A DNA stretch of 37,456 nucleotides, taken from assembly GCA_012719495.1 (NCBI GenBank), contig JAAYAG010000022.1:1-37456 (forward strand), written 5' to 3'. The notes under the pieces were generated by a model that did not search any database, was not told the origin of the DNA, and worked only from the letters and a program-made list of their open reading frames with translations. The DNA is from Bacteroidales bacterium. GTDB lineage: Bacteria > Bacteroidota > Bacteroidia > Bacteroidales > Prolixibacteraceae. Each line of letters starts with the position of its first letter. Within the stretch, counting starts at the first letter, position 1. Made by a program: the position numbers and the translations under genes. Shown here piece after piece: positions 6,327-15,458 of this stretch.

Positions 6327-7664
6327 CTATTTTCTAATAAATTTCCAGACCGGGCTTAATGCTGAAGCATATACCTCTTCGGCAAAGTTGATCATCCCTT
6401 CGTAGCCGGCCAGTGCCAGTTTGCGTTCGTGGTTATGGTCGCAAAAACCGATTCCGATTTTGTAAGCGATCGGTCGTTCTTTTACTCCTCCGATGAAAAT
6501 ATCGGCACCAGTTTCCTGAACCATGTGCGAAAGTTCAAGCGGGTTCGAGTCATCTACAATGTAAGTGCCCTCGTCGCAAAGTTTTTGCAGAAGGGCGTAA
6601 TCATCGGGTCCTCCGGTTTGTGAACCCACCACTACAGTTTGAACACCGATCAGCCGGAGGGCTTTTACCAACGAAATAGCTTTGAAAGCGCCGCCCACGT
6701 ATATGGCCGCTTTCTTTCCTTTCAATGCTTTACGGTATTTTTCCAAAGCGGGCAACAAGGTTCCAATCTCTTCGCGAACCAAAGCGCGGGCTTTCTCCAT
6801 CAGTTCGTCGGACTCGAAAAAGCGGGCTACTTCGTAAAGGGCTTCGCTCATATCTTCAATTCCGAAGTAGGAAACCTTTTTGAACGGGATGCCATATTTT
6901 TCTTTCATCGATTTGGCAAGGTTCATCATTGAACCACTGCATTGAACTAAGTTAAGCGAAGCGGTATGCGCGTGGCGAATTTCATCGATACGCCCGTCGC
7001 CCGTGATGCTTGCCACAATATCGACACCCATTTTGCGGTAGTACCCTGCCAACATCCAAAGCTCGCCAGCAAGGTTGAAGTCGCCTAATATATTAATAGT
7101 GTATTTCCCGTTTCGACGTTCGTTGCCAGTTCCCACCAAGGCTTCGAGGGCATCGCAGGCCGCTTTGTAACCATCTTTTTTAGTTCCGCTGAAACCTTCG
7201 CTCATTACGGGAAGAACTGTGATTCCGGTTTCGGCTTCAACCTTCTTGCATACGGCTTTCACATCGTCGCCTATCACGCCCACAATGCAGGTAGAATAGA
7301 CAAAAGCAGCTTTGGGCTGATAGGTTTCGATGAGTTTGATTAATGATTGATATAATTTCTTTTCGCCTCCAAAGACCACATCTTTTTCGTTCAGGTCGGT
7401 AGAAAAGCTTAGTCGGTGCAGTTGAGGGCCTGATGACAACGAACCACGGATGTCCCAGGTGTATGCTGCACAACCTACGGGACCGTGAATTAGGTGCAGT
7501 GCATCGGCAATAGGATACAACACTACACGTGAGCCGCAGAATACACAAGCGCGTTGGCTAACCGACCCGGCTGTGCTTTGTTTTCCGCAAGCAATCTCTC
7601 CACCTTCAGCAGTTTTTGTCAAAACTTGCTTTCTTCTTTCTTCGAGTATGTTGAATGTTGCCAT
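6327..7664 (-). CDS. nifE: NifE, alpha-like subunit of the FeMo-cofactor scaffold
   Basis: NifE forms the scaffold with NifN. The 445-residue protein has the NifE hallmark SQRACVFCGSRVVL (residues 36-49), then IHGPVGCAAYTW (59-70) and YSTCIVGVIGDD, which supply cluster-ligand cysteines C40, C65 and the Cys of STC. The FeMo-co-ligating Cys/His context of NifD is altered, as expected of a scaffold. It follows nifK after a 196-bp gap holding a terminator-like hairpin, so its expression may be lower than that of nifDK. Confidence 0.94.
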   Translation of the reverse strand: MATFNILEERRKQVLTKTAEGGEIACGKQSTAGSVSQRACVFCGSRVVLYPIADALHLIHGPVGCAAYTWDIRGSLSSGPQLHRLSFSTDLNEKDVVFGGEKKLYQSLIKLIETYQPKAAFVYSTCIVGVIGDDVKAVCKKVEAETGITVLPVMSEGFSGTKKDGYKAACDALEALVGTGNERRNGKYTINILGDFNLAGELWMLAGYYRKMGVDIVASITGDGRIDEIRHAHTASLNLVQCSGSMMNLAKSMKEKYGIPFKKVSYFGIEDMSEALYEVARFFESDELMEKARALVREEIGTLLPALEKYRKALKGKKAAIYVGGAFKAISLVKALRLIGVQTVVVGSQTGGPDDYALLQKLCDEGTYIVDDSNPLELSHMVQETGADIFIGGVKERPIAYKIGIGFCDHNHERKLALAGYEGMINFAEEVYASALSPVWKFIRK

Positions 7665-7780
7665 CGAATGTTTTTTTTAAACCACATTAGGCACAATAGG
7701 CCACATAGAAAAATCCGTTTTATCTCAGTATCATTAGGGGCTTTGTTCTCAATACTCTAAATTTCAGTACTCACATCTCA

Positions 7781-7812
7781 AAAGGAAAAAGCTCCCGGCC
7801 CGGAGACCGGGA
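7781..7812 (-). terminator. terminator-like hairpin between nifK and nifE (possible attenuator)
   Basis: On the minus strand TCCCGG (7812-7807) pairs with CCGGGA (7798-7793) around a short loop and is followed by GCTTTTTCCTTTT (7792-7780). GC-rich stem plus T tract resembles an intrinsic terminator, yet nifE, nifN and nifB lie downstream. Partial read-through would lower scaffold gene expression relative to nifHDK; alternatively it marks an RNA processing or stability point. Confidence 0.55.
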
Positions 7813-7860
7813 ACCACCTTCATGTATTTGAAAAATCCAAAAAATGAATAAAAAATGAAG

Positions 7861-9243
7861 TTACATGACCAGTTCGAATTTCGATTCGGGGCAAGTAGCA
7901 TCGATTTTATCCATCAATACACCAAGTATTTTTTCAAGTAGTCTTATTCCACCTAAATAACCTACAGATGGGAAGTAACTGTGACCAATACGATCGAGAA
8001 TTGGGAATCCGTAGCGTACGAAAGGAATGTTTTCGTCGCGGGCAATGTATTTGCCGTAGGTATTGCCAATTAACAAGTCAACACCTTCTTGCTTGATCCA
8101 TTGGTGCAATTGGAACATGTCGGCACGTTCGCCATTCATAATTTTTGCTTCAGGAACACGTCCGTTCAATGCTTTCTCCATAAGCGGAGTAAAGATTTTG
8201 CCCGGAGTACCTGAAACCACGTACACTGGTTTCATTCCACAATCGGCAAGGAATTGTGTCAATGGCACAAGGTGATCGGGGTCGCCAAACAGCGCAACAC
8301 GTTTACCGTAGAGGTATTGGTGCATATCGGTGATCACATCGACCAAGCGGCCACGTTCATCTTCCACTTCTTTTGGTACCGAAACTTTTCCGTAACGACG
8401 AAGGGCTTTAATGAAACGGTCGGTAGCCGAAAGTCCGATTGGAAGTTCGCGCATCGAGAATTTCACTTTACACTTGTTTTCCAACTCAGTGGCGGCATCG
8501 CGGGTACAGAATTCACCCAGTGCAATGGTGTGCCAACTGTCGCCCATGCTCACCATGTCGGGGATGGTAGTTCCGCCATCGGGGTACATTTTGTACTTTC
8601 CGGTCATTGGAGTGTCCAGTACGTCCGAAGTATCAGGAAGTACCACTGCATTCAATCCCATCATTGACACGATTCGTTTCAATTCGCGCATGTCGGCAGG
8701 CTCAACCCAACCTGAAAGGATATTCAACTGATCGATTTTTGTGCCAGTTGTTTCGGGAAAATAGCTTACGAAAGCCTTCAACATATTGGCATAACCGGTA
8801 ACGTGCGAACCCACATAACTAGGCGTTGAAGCCGGAATCACGTGCTTTCCTAGTGGTATTTTCCCTTCTGAACGGGCTTTCCCGATAATCTGTGGAAGGT
8901 CGTCGCCAATAGTTTCTGAAAGACAAGTTGAGTGAACGGCTACAATTTCGGGGTCGTAAATTGTAAAGATGTTTTCCAACCCGGTCAAAAGGTTTGCTTG
9001 TCCACCGAAAACTGAAGATCCTTCGGTAAACGAACTGGTAGCTGCCATCACCGGTTCTTTGTAGTGCCGGGTAAGGGCACTGCGGTGATAAGAACAACAC
9101 CCTTGCGAGCCATGACTGTGGGGCAAACATCCGTGAACCCCTAAAGCGCAATACATAGCCCCTACCGGCTGACAAGTTTTTGCCGGGTTAATGGTTAGGG
9201 CTTCGCGCTTATATTCTGTTGCTGTTGTATGTCGTAGTAACAT
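7861..9243 (-). CDS. nifK: nitrogenase MoFe protein beta chain NifK
   Basis: NifK forms the alpha2-beta2 MoFe protein with NifD and co-ligates the P-cluster. P-cluster cysteines are C24, C49 (HGSQGC) and C107 (STCLSETIGDD), corresponding to beta 70, 95 and 153 of the Azotobacter protein. The protein is 460 residues, shorter than proteobacterial NifK because the N-terminal arm of about 50 residues is missing; this is the form known from clostridia and other anaerobes, whose NifD in turn carries an insertion. It follows nifD across a 113-bp gap with an inverted repeat. Confidence 0.96.
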   Translation of the reverse strand: MLLRHTTATEYKREALTINPAKTCQPVGAMYCALGVHGCLPHSHGSQGCCSYHRSALTRHYKEPVMAATSSFTEGSSVFGGQANLLTGLENIFTIYDPEIVAVHSTCLSETIGDDLPQIIGKARSEGKIPLGKHVIPASTPSYVGSHVTGYANMLKAFVSYFPETTGTKIDQLNILSGWVEPADMRELKRIVSMMGLNAVVLPDTSDVLDTPMTGKYKMYPDGGTTIPDMVSMGDSWHTIALGEFCTRDAATELENKCKVKFSMRELPIGLSATDRFIKALRRYGKVSVPKEVEDERGRLVDVITDMHQYLYGKRVALFGDPDHLVPLTQFLADCGMKPVYVVSGTPGKIFTPLMEKALNGRVPEAKIMNGERADMFQLHQWIKQEGVDLLIGNTYGKYIARDENIPFVRYGFPILDRIGHSYFPSVGYLGGIRLLEKILGVLMDKIDATCPESKFELVM

Positions 9244-9272
9244 TTTGTTTTGATTTAAAGATTAACAATTCG

Positions 9273-9357
9273 GTATCAAGTATCAGGTATCAAGTATCAA
9301 GAGTTTTCTCTAGTCTAATATCCAATGTCTTGATACTTGTGTCTTGATACTTGTGTC
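9273..9357. repeat. TATCAAG inverted tandem repeat in the nifD-nifK gap
   Basis: The left arm (9273-9301) is built of TATCAAG/TATCAGG words, and the right arm (9328-9357) repeats the complement CTTGATACTTGTGT twice. The arms could make a long stem-loop in the mRNA between nifD and nifK. The unit is unrelated to the CACGAAG family found in other gaps. Confidence 0.75.
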
Positions 9358-10991
9358 TATTCATAAACCATACTTCCCATAATGGATGGCTCGTGTTTCC
9401 AAGGTGCATCGACCATTTTCCAGATATCGCAAGCTAACATACGTTCCATTTCGAGGTAGAAGTTGATAGCACCTTCGAAACCGGCATAAGGACCACCATA
9501 GTCATAGCTGTGAAGCTGTTTCAACGGAATTCCGTGTTTCTGCACCACATATTTTTCTTTGATACCAGCGCAGAAAAGGTCGGGTTTCATCATCTCAATG
9601 ATTTTCTCGGTTTCCCAGTGGTTGATGTCGTCGATTACCAGCGAGTTTTTCTTCATGGTAGGCATCATCCCTTCGTAGTGCTCAAACTTGAAACCTTTTT
9701 GCTCGAGCAATAATTTTTTATCCTGAAGTTCAGGTTTGAAAAGGGTTTCCGATTTAACCACAGTAAGTTCTTCTATGTTACGAGAGTCGGCATCAACCTT
9801 GATGGTTGGAATTACGTGGCGTCCTTCGTAGTCGTCGCGATGGCCAAACTCGTAACCTGCACTCAGGGTTTCAATGCCCAGTTCGTTGAACAATTCCTGA
9901 TAGTGGTGGGCACGCGATCCTCCTACGAACAACATAGCTCGTTTACCTTCAACCTTAGGACGAACACGGTCGGCAACGGCTTTCACCCTGGCCATTTCGC
10001 GTTCGATGAGCAGCTCGGTTTTTTCGATCAGCTCTTTGTCGCCAAAGTATTCAGCCAGCTTACGAAGCGATTTTGCTGAAGAGTTCGCCCCGATAAAGTT
10101 CACTTTGAACCATGGAATCCCGTATTTTTTCTCCATCATTTCGGCAATGTAGTTGATAGAACGGTGGCACATAACCATATTCACATCGGCGTCTTGAGAA
10201 TATTCATAGCTTTCGATAGTTGAGTTCCCACTAAACGAAGCCAATAAGGTTATGCCCATTTCTTTGAAGTATTTTTCAATTACGAATGCATCGCCACCAA
10301 TATTATATTCGCCCATAAGGTTCACCTGAAATTTACCAAGGCGGCCTTTGTCGGTTTTTCTTCCCACCACATCGGTAAATACACGGTTATTAGCTATATG
10401 GTGACCAGCCGATTGCGAAACCCCTTTGTAACCCTCGCAACTGAACCCGAAGATATTGATGCCCAGCTCGGCTTTCATTTCGCGGCAAGCAGCATGAATA
10501 TCGTCTCCAATTAAGCCAACCGGGCAAGTAGAGAACACACTAATTGAGTAAGGATGGAACAATTCGTAAGCTTCTTTAATTGCTTGCCGAAGTTTTTGTT
10601 CGCCCCCGAACACAATGTTCGAGTCCTGCATATCGGTACTGAAACAGTAGGTCATGAAGTTTGGCGAATCGGGTGTTGGTGGCTGAGTTTGGTTACGACG
10701 GGTTAACCAAGCGTAGAAACTGCAACCAATTGGTCCGTGAACAATGTTCACGATGTCTCGTGATGGCCCAAGGATTACCCCTTTACAACCGGCATAAGTA
10801 CAACCGCGTTGGGTTATGATACCCGGTATGGTACGAACGTTAGCCTGAACTTCGGGAATTGCATCGGGATCGTTGATCACGATTGACTTTTCGCGTTTCT
10901 TTGCTATCTTCCGCGGATATCGCTTCAGGATCTCTTCTTTAAGAGCTGAAGGATCAGGAAGTTCTGTTTTGATATTTTTCATTTTATCCAT
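9357..10991 (-). CDS. nifD: nitrogenase MoFe protein alpha chain NifD
   Basis: NifD carries the FeMo-cofactor active site that reduces N2. P-cluster ligands are C64, C90 and C156; FeMo-co ligands are C275 (MVMCHRSINY) and H494 (LHSYDYGGPY). The substrate-channel residues Q193 and H197 (VSQSAGHH) and V72 (CKGVILGP) match the Azotobacter Q191, H195 and V70. At 544 residues it is about 50 longer than proteobacterial NifD because of an insertion around 385-445, typical of the clostridial/anaerobe lineage. These ligands and the absence of a delta subunit gene argue for the Mo enzyme, not Vnf or Anf. The start at ATG 10991 is preferred; a second ATG lies at codon 4. Confidence 0.97.
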   Translation of the reverse strand: MDKMKNIKTELPDPSALKEEILKRYPRKIAKKREKSIVINDPDAIPEVQANVRTIPGIITQRGCTYAGCKGVILGPSRDIVNIVHGPIGCSFYAWLTRRNQTQPPTPDSPNFMTYCFSTDMQDSNIVFGGEQKLRQAIKEAYELFHPYSISVFSTCPVGLIGDDIHAACREMKAELGINIFGFSCEGYKGVSQSAGHHIANNRVFTDVVGRKTDKGRLGKFQVNLMGEYNIGGDAFVIEKYFKEMGITLLASFSGNSTIESYEYSQDADVNMVMCHRSINYIAEMMEKKYGIPWFKVNFIGANSSAKSLRKLAEYFGDKELIEKTELLIEREMARVKAVADRVRPKVEGKRAMLFVGGSRAHHYQELFNELGIETLSAGYEFGHRDDYEGRHVIPTIKVDADSRNIEELTVVKSETLFKPELQDKKLLLEQKGFKFEHYEGMMPTMKKNSLVIDDINHWETEKIIEMMKPDLFCAGIKEKYVVQKHGIPLKQLHSYDYGGPYAGFEGAINFYLEMERMLACDIWKMVDAPWKHEPSIMGSMVYE

Positions 10992-11009
10992 CTTCTTTCT
11001 GTATTAGAA

Positions 11010-11387
11010 TTAATCAAGAACTATGTCGCCCGACTCTTCGGTACGAACACGTATTGCATCGTATTCTGGAAGTACAAATATTTTTCCATCACCAGGCTGC
11101 CCTGTTTGGTTTGCTTCAATAATTGTATCGACTACCAATTTTACTTTTTCGTCTGGTATAGTAATCAGTATCAGAGTTTGCGGTCTTAATCGTGGTTGCC
11201 CCCCCATGTGTGCAAGAGCTTCGGGCATATTTTCTTTAGCCCCAGCCATCACTTTTGCATCCCAGTGGCCGCGTCCTCGTCCTTGTGCATGCCCTTCGGC
11301 TGTCATCGAAGTGATGCCTGCAGCTGTCAAAGCTTTCTTGGTCGAGTTCATCATATTGATGCGTATAAATGCCATTACTGTCTTCAT
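11010..11387 (-). CDS. nifI2: NifI2, PII-like regulator of nitrogenase activity
   Basis: This GlnB/PII-family protein of 125 residues lies directly before nifD (18-bp gap). In methanogens and some anaerobic bacteria NifI1 and NifI2 form a complex that binds NifDK and reversibly stops it when ammonium is added, with 2-oxoglutarate relieving inhibition. The C-terminal PII signature GDGKIFVLPEYDAIRVRTEESG is visible from about residue 99. Its T-loop region is longer than in NifI1 and Gly/His-rich (residues 32-60), the usual NifI2 feature. The adenylylation/uridylylation tyrosine context of ordinary GlnB is absent. Confidence 0.9.
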   Translation of the reverse strand: MKTVMAFIRINMMNSTKKALTAAGITSMTAEGHAQGRGRGHWDAKVMAGAKENMPEALAHMGGQPRLRPQTLILITIPDEKVKLVVDTIIEANQTGQPGDGKIFVLPEYDAIRVRTEESGDIVLD

Positions 11388-11395
11388 AGATATGA

Positions 11396-11492
11396 GATTT
11401 TAGATATGAGACGGAGACTGGAAAACGGAGACTGGAGACCGGAATATTAATTTTCTTGTCTTGTGTCTTGCGTCTTGTGTCTTGCGTCTATA
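11396..11492. repeat. clustered short tandem words in the nifI1-nifI2 gap
   Basis: The 112-bp gap is made of three tandem word sets: AGATATGAGA (twice, 11391-11412), GGAGACTGGA (about three times, 11413-11442), and CTTGTGTCTTGCGT (twice, about 11460-11490). Its arms are not obviously complementary, so it differs from the hairpin-forming gaps. Confidence 0.65.
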
Positions 11493-11499
11493 ATCTGGT

Positions 11500-11826
11500 T
11501 TATAATTCGGCAATTCCTTTACTAATTGTATAGGCTTCGAGTACAGGCGAAATGAATATTTTTCCGTCGCCAAATGCGCCTTTGGGTTCGGTGCGGGCTG
11601 CTTCGATAATTGTTTTTACACAGAAATCTTTATCATCATCGTTAATTACCATCATCAACAGCTCTTTGGGAAGTTCATCGTAAATGATGTCGCCAATTTT
11701 GATACCACGCTGTTTACCGCGACCAACTACCGAAAGCTTTGAAACTGCTGCATAACCCGATTCGAAAAGTGCTTTCATAACTTTATCTGTTTTCTCGGGA
11801 CGAATGATTGCTCTTATTAGTAACAT
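11500..11826 (-). CDS. nifI1: NifI1, PII-like regulator of nitrogenase activity
   Basis: This 108-residue GlnB/PII-family protein is the partner of NifI2 in ammonium switch-off of nitrogenase. It begins LLIRAIIRPEKTDKVMKALF, a typical PII beta1-alpha1, and carries the C-terminal signature GDGKIFISPVLEAYTI (near 86-101). The position between nifH and nifD is diagnostic for nifI1-nifI2 rather than glnB-amtB. It lies 236 bp after nifH, the largest gap in the upstream half of the operon. Confidence 0.9.
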   Translation of the reverse strand: MLLIRAIIRPEKTDKVMKALFESGYAAVSKLSVVGRGKQRGIKIGDIIYDELPKELLMMVINDDDKDFCVKTIIEAARTEPKGAFGDGKIFISPVLEAYTISKGIAEL

Positions 11827-11840
11827 GTTTTTATTTTTTT

Positions 11841-12060
11841 AGATATGTGATTATGAGATGTTAGATATGAGACTTTTGCCTCGTTTCCAAATCAATAATC
11901 ATCATTGTTATTTTTAATATTTACTTAAATACAATCTGTAATTTGTTGATTCCTGATATTAAATATTGTCAACAGGAACTTTACATTTTCAATGAACCAT
12001 TAAATGAAAGCAACTTGAATTTGGTCTCACTACTCACATCTAATAGTCTAATATCTCAGT
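11841..12060. repeat. imperfect inverted word repeat in the nifH-nifI1 gap
   Basis: Words AGATATGTGA, GAGATGTTAG and ATATGAGAC (11841-11873) are partly complementary to CTCACTACTCACATCTAATAG and TAATATCTCAG (12025-12060). The sequence between is AT-rich with no gene. A fold here could protect the nifH message 3' end and help keep nifH more abundant than the downstream genes; this is inference. Confidence 0.5.
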
Positions 12061-12062
12061 TA

Positions 12063-13124
<1,062 letters not shown>

Positions 13125-13171
13125 TTAATAATTGATATTCTGAAACTTAAACCGTGTTAACGTTTTGGAAA

Positions 13172-13187
13172 CCTACATTTTGGTAGG
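13172..13187. promoter_or_regulatory. candidate NifA-type enhancer site, nifH distal
   Basis: CCTAC-ATTTTG-GTAGG is a second perfect copy, 101 bp from the proximal site and about 209 bp upstream of the -24 element. A near copy with almost the same spacer (ATTTTC) lies upstream of mop at 22604-22619. Confidence 0.6.
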
Positions 13188-13283
13188 AAAGAGGGGTTTA
13201 AGGTAAGTATAACCACAGAGAAGGCACAGAGAAATAGACTTTAAATAAAAAAAGAAGCATTAAGGAAAAAGCGAAAATACTTC

Positions 13284-13335
13284 ATTGCCTTTGATTTTTG
13301 TACTTTTCAACCCAATATTGCCTTTGATTTTTGTA
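13284..13335. repeat. two direct 19-bp repeats upstream of the DUF1697 gene
   Basis: ATTGCCTTTGATTTTTGTA occurs perfectly at 13284-13302 and 13317-13335, a period of 33 bp. Each contains TTTG, so the pair might supply -33/-7-like elements for the downstream gene, but no full TAnnTTTG match is present. Three helical turns between copies would also suit a dimeric DNA-binding protein. Confidence 0.55.
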
Positions 13336-13385
13336 AAAACCTAAACAATAGAGCTCATTTATTGTAATTTAGATCAACAGATTTT

Positions 13386-13943
13386 ATGCGTATGAACAAA
13401 CCTTCTCGTTTTCTTGCTTTGCTCCGCGGCATCAATGTGGGCGGCAACAACATTATTAAAATGACCGACCTGAAAGATTGTTTTGAAACGATGAGCTTTA
13501 CCGATGTAACCACCTATATTCAAAGCGGTAACGTAATCTTTTCTTCGGAAGAAAATGATACGTCAGCATTGGAAGAACAAATAGAAAAAGTGCTTACCGA
13601 AACGTTCAATTACCAATCGCGGGTGGTGGTTATCAGCCATCAACAATTAAAAGCGGTGGTGGAGCAAAGCCCTGAAGAATTTGGGATGCACCCTGACACT
13701 CATAAATACGATGTGGTTTTTCTGAAGCAACCCTTGACTGCTGAAAACGCTTTTACCCAGATAGTCGCCCGCAAAGAAGTTGATTTTGTGTTTGCTCAAA
13801 ACGGGGTGATTTACTTCAAGCGTATCATTGCAAACCTTAGTAAAAGCTACATCAGCAAAATAATAGCCCTGCCCATCTACCAATTGATGACCATCAGAAA
13901 CTGGAACACCACGCACAAATTGTATGAATTGATGAAAAAGTAA
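13386..13943 (+). CDS. DUF1697 family protein
   Basis: This 185-residue soluble protein has the family's N-terminal signature (FLALLRGINVGGNN, residues 8-21) and TYIQSGNVIFSS near 45-56. DUF1697 proteins have no established biochemical role. It is transcribed away from nifH and ends 5 bp before the convergent AlaX-like gene, so it is a single-gene unit. Nothing links it functionally to nitrogen fixation. Confidence 0.9.
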   Translation: MRMNKPSRFLALLRGINVGGNNIIKMTDLKDCFETMSFTDVTTYIQSGNVIFSSEENDTSALEEQIEKVLTETFNYQSRVVVISHQQLKAVVEQSPEEFGMHPDTHKYDVVFLKQPLTAENAFTQIVARKEVDFVFAQNGVIYFKRIIANLSKSYISKIIALPIYQLMTIRNWNTTHKLYELMKK

Positions 13944-13948
13944 CGACT

Positions 13949-14410
13949 CTATGGTTCCAGCTTAAACCTCACCCTCAGCTTCCCTTCCGTATAATCGGTG
14001 CTGATGATTTTGAAAGTCCCAATTTCGGAGGTGTTGGCCACATGGGTTCCTGCACAGGCACATAAATCGTAGTCGCCCACAGAAACCAGTCGGAGCATTT
14101 CACTGGCATCGCCGGGCAGTTTGCTTAAATCAACACCATCGGGTACTTCCGTTCGTTTTACAAAAGAGACAGTTACCGTATGGTTCTGCCGGATTACTTC
14201 GTTCACCCTGTTCTGGATTTGTTCAATTTGTTCAGATGTTGGAGCCTCGGCAAGCAGGTAATCGCATTTGCTTTTCTTCCTTTCAATGTGGCTCGACTTT
14301 GACCTAGGACAGCCAAACATTCTCACCATAGTTTGGTTCAGAATATGTTCTGCCGTGTGCATGGGTGGATGCTCTTGTTTATTATGATCGTTGAGAATAA
14401 TTTCTTCCAT
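13949..14410 (-). CDS. AlaX-like trans-editing protein (alanyl-tRNA editing domain)
   Basis: This 153-residue stand-alone protein resembles the second additional (editing) domain of alanyl- and threonyl-tRNA synthetases. The zinc-binding pair is present: HTAEH (H18, H22) and CAGTH (C119, H123). Such AlaX proteins hydrolyse mischarged tRNA, usually Ser-tRNA(Ala). It is convergent with the DUF1697 gene and 130 bp upstream of the modC remnant in coordinates. Whether it edits tRNA(Ala) or another tRNA cannot be told from sequence. Confidence 0.82.
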   Translation of the reverse strand: MEEIILNDHNKQEHPPMHTAEHILNQTMVRMFGCPRSKSSHIERKKSKCDYLLAEAPTSEQIEQIQNRVNEVIRQNHTVTVSFVKRTEVPDGVDLSKLPGDASEMLRLVSVGDYDLCACAGTHVANTSEIGTFKIISTDYTEGKLRVRFKLEP

Positions 14411-14539
14411 CGCAAATTTCGTTTTTCCAAAAATAGAAGATTTAGGTAATAAAGGAATATCGTTCCCTCAGATTCTACAGATTAATTTGATTAAAAATAT
14501 TGTCTTAAGAATCCGCATCCTTAGCAAGAAACTCACTCT

Positions 14540-14737
14540 CTACCCCAACCTGCTTATTATCGGGTTAAACGCTTTGGTGTAAACCATCACGCTGTCTCCA
14601 AGTTTTAAATTTTCGAGGTCGCTGTCGAAGGCAATGACTTTAATGATCTGGTTGCTGCCCGAAATCACAGTGACAATGTTGATGGGGTCTTGCCGTTCGA
14701 TGCGGGCAATCTGCCCCGTAATTTGCACCTTGCCGCT
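14540..14737 (-). pseudogene. modC: duplicated 3' end of modC (TOBE domain remnant)
   Basis: These 198 bp align without gaps to the last 198 bp of the intact modC (18608-18805). By my count 26 bases differ but only two residues change (S for Q and R for K), so 22 changes are silent. The fragment encodes only the TOBE domain from SGKVQITGQ to the stop. It begins abruptly at the stop codon of the nuclease gene. It is probably not a functional gene: its in-frame GTG has no obvious ribosome-binding context. The silent pattern suggests it diverged as part of a working modC before the module was inserted. Confidence 0.85.
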
Positions 14738-15458
14738 ATAAAGTAAAATCCATTATCAAGTGATGAAGCCTAAATTCTTCATTTATATTTGAGCTAATAT
14801 TTTTTCGGGCATGAATACTATCAAAAGTATTTGTGTTGTCGAAAATAGATTGCCGTGCTATTTTACCACCAACTAATTCTCCATCAGAATTAGGAACGTA
14901 AACAGAAATTATCTTCTCAATTAATTTTTCAATAATTGGTTCATTCGTCTTTTCTATTATAAACCCAATCATGCCACCAAAATGTTGGGTTATCCCGTAT
15001 TTACCAATAAAGAATCGATACATTCCTCCATCAATTTTCTTTGTTGATTCAGCATAGACGTACTCATCAATTAATCGAGATGCCCCAAGGTTTTTACATT
15101 CAAAAGCAAAATATGTTTTTGGGTTATTCCAGTAGCTATGCTCAAATTTAAGGTCATAGTAACCTTCTTTTACTCCTTCGGAACTCGACTCGTTGTTGAG
15201 GATAAAACCTTCATATTGGAATTTCTCGTTGTTATCAAACCATCTTCTGATGTGTTTCTTAATGGCTTTTTCTATTTCTGCAATGGGTCTTTGGCGTTCA
15301 ATAGCAATGATATCCTGAATGGTTTGGCTATCTGTATCTCTATAATAGGTCAGCAAGTATGAAAAAATGCAATTCTTCCAAGTCTGGTCATCAAGTTTGC
15401 GAAGGGACGGAACTGATTTTGGCAATTGTTGCGACTCTATTCTAATGCAATTTTTCAT
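14736..15458 (-). CDS. PD-(D/E)xK-like nuclease of a restriction-modification module
   Basis: The 240-residue protein has a plausible PD-(D/E)xK core: YYDLKF (D102) then FAFECKNLG (E120, K122), preceded by helical sequence with E83. Its start overlaps the stop of the large methyltransferase by four bases (ATGA), so the two are translationally coupled. I infer it is the restriction endonuclease partner. Its TAG stop lies exactly where homology to modC begins, so the native C terminus may have been cut or altered by the insertion. I do not recognise a named family. The gene is visibly more AT-rich than modBC. Confidence 0.7.
   Translation of the reverse strand: MKNCIRIESQQLPKSVPSLRKLDDQTWKNCIFSYLLTYYRDTDSQTIQDIIAIERQRPIAEIEKAIKKHIRRWFDNNEKFQYEGFILNNESSSEGVKEGYYDLKFEHSYWNNPKTYFAFECKNLGASRLIDEYVYAESTKKIDGGMYRFFIGKYGITQHFGGMIGFIIEKTNEPIIEKLIEKIISVYVPNSDGELVGGKIARQSIFDNTNTFDSIHARKNISSNINEEFRLHHLIMDFTL

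Noticed and set aside
9357-10991. Vanadium or iron-only nitrogenase alpha chain
   Set aside because: Active-site context, the NifD insertion, presence of nifE/nifN and lack of a delta subunit gene fit the Mo enzyme.
14540-14728. Stand-alone TOBE (Mop-like) gene starting at GTG
   Set aside because: It is a modC end duplicated beside an insertion, with no promoter or ribosome-binding context of its own seen; expression cannot be fully excluded.
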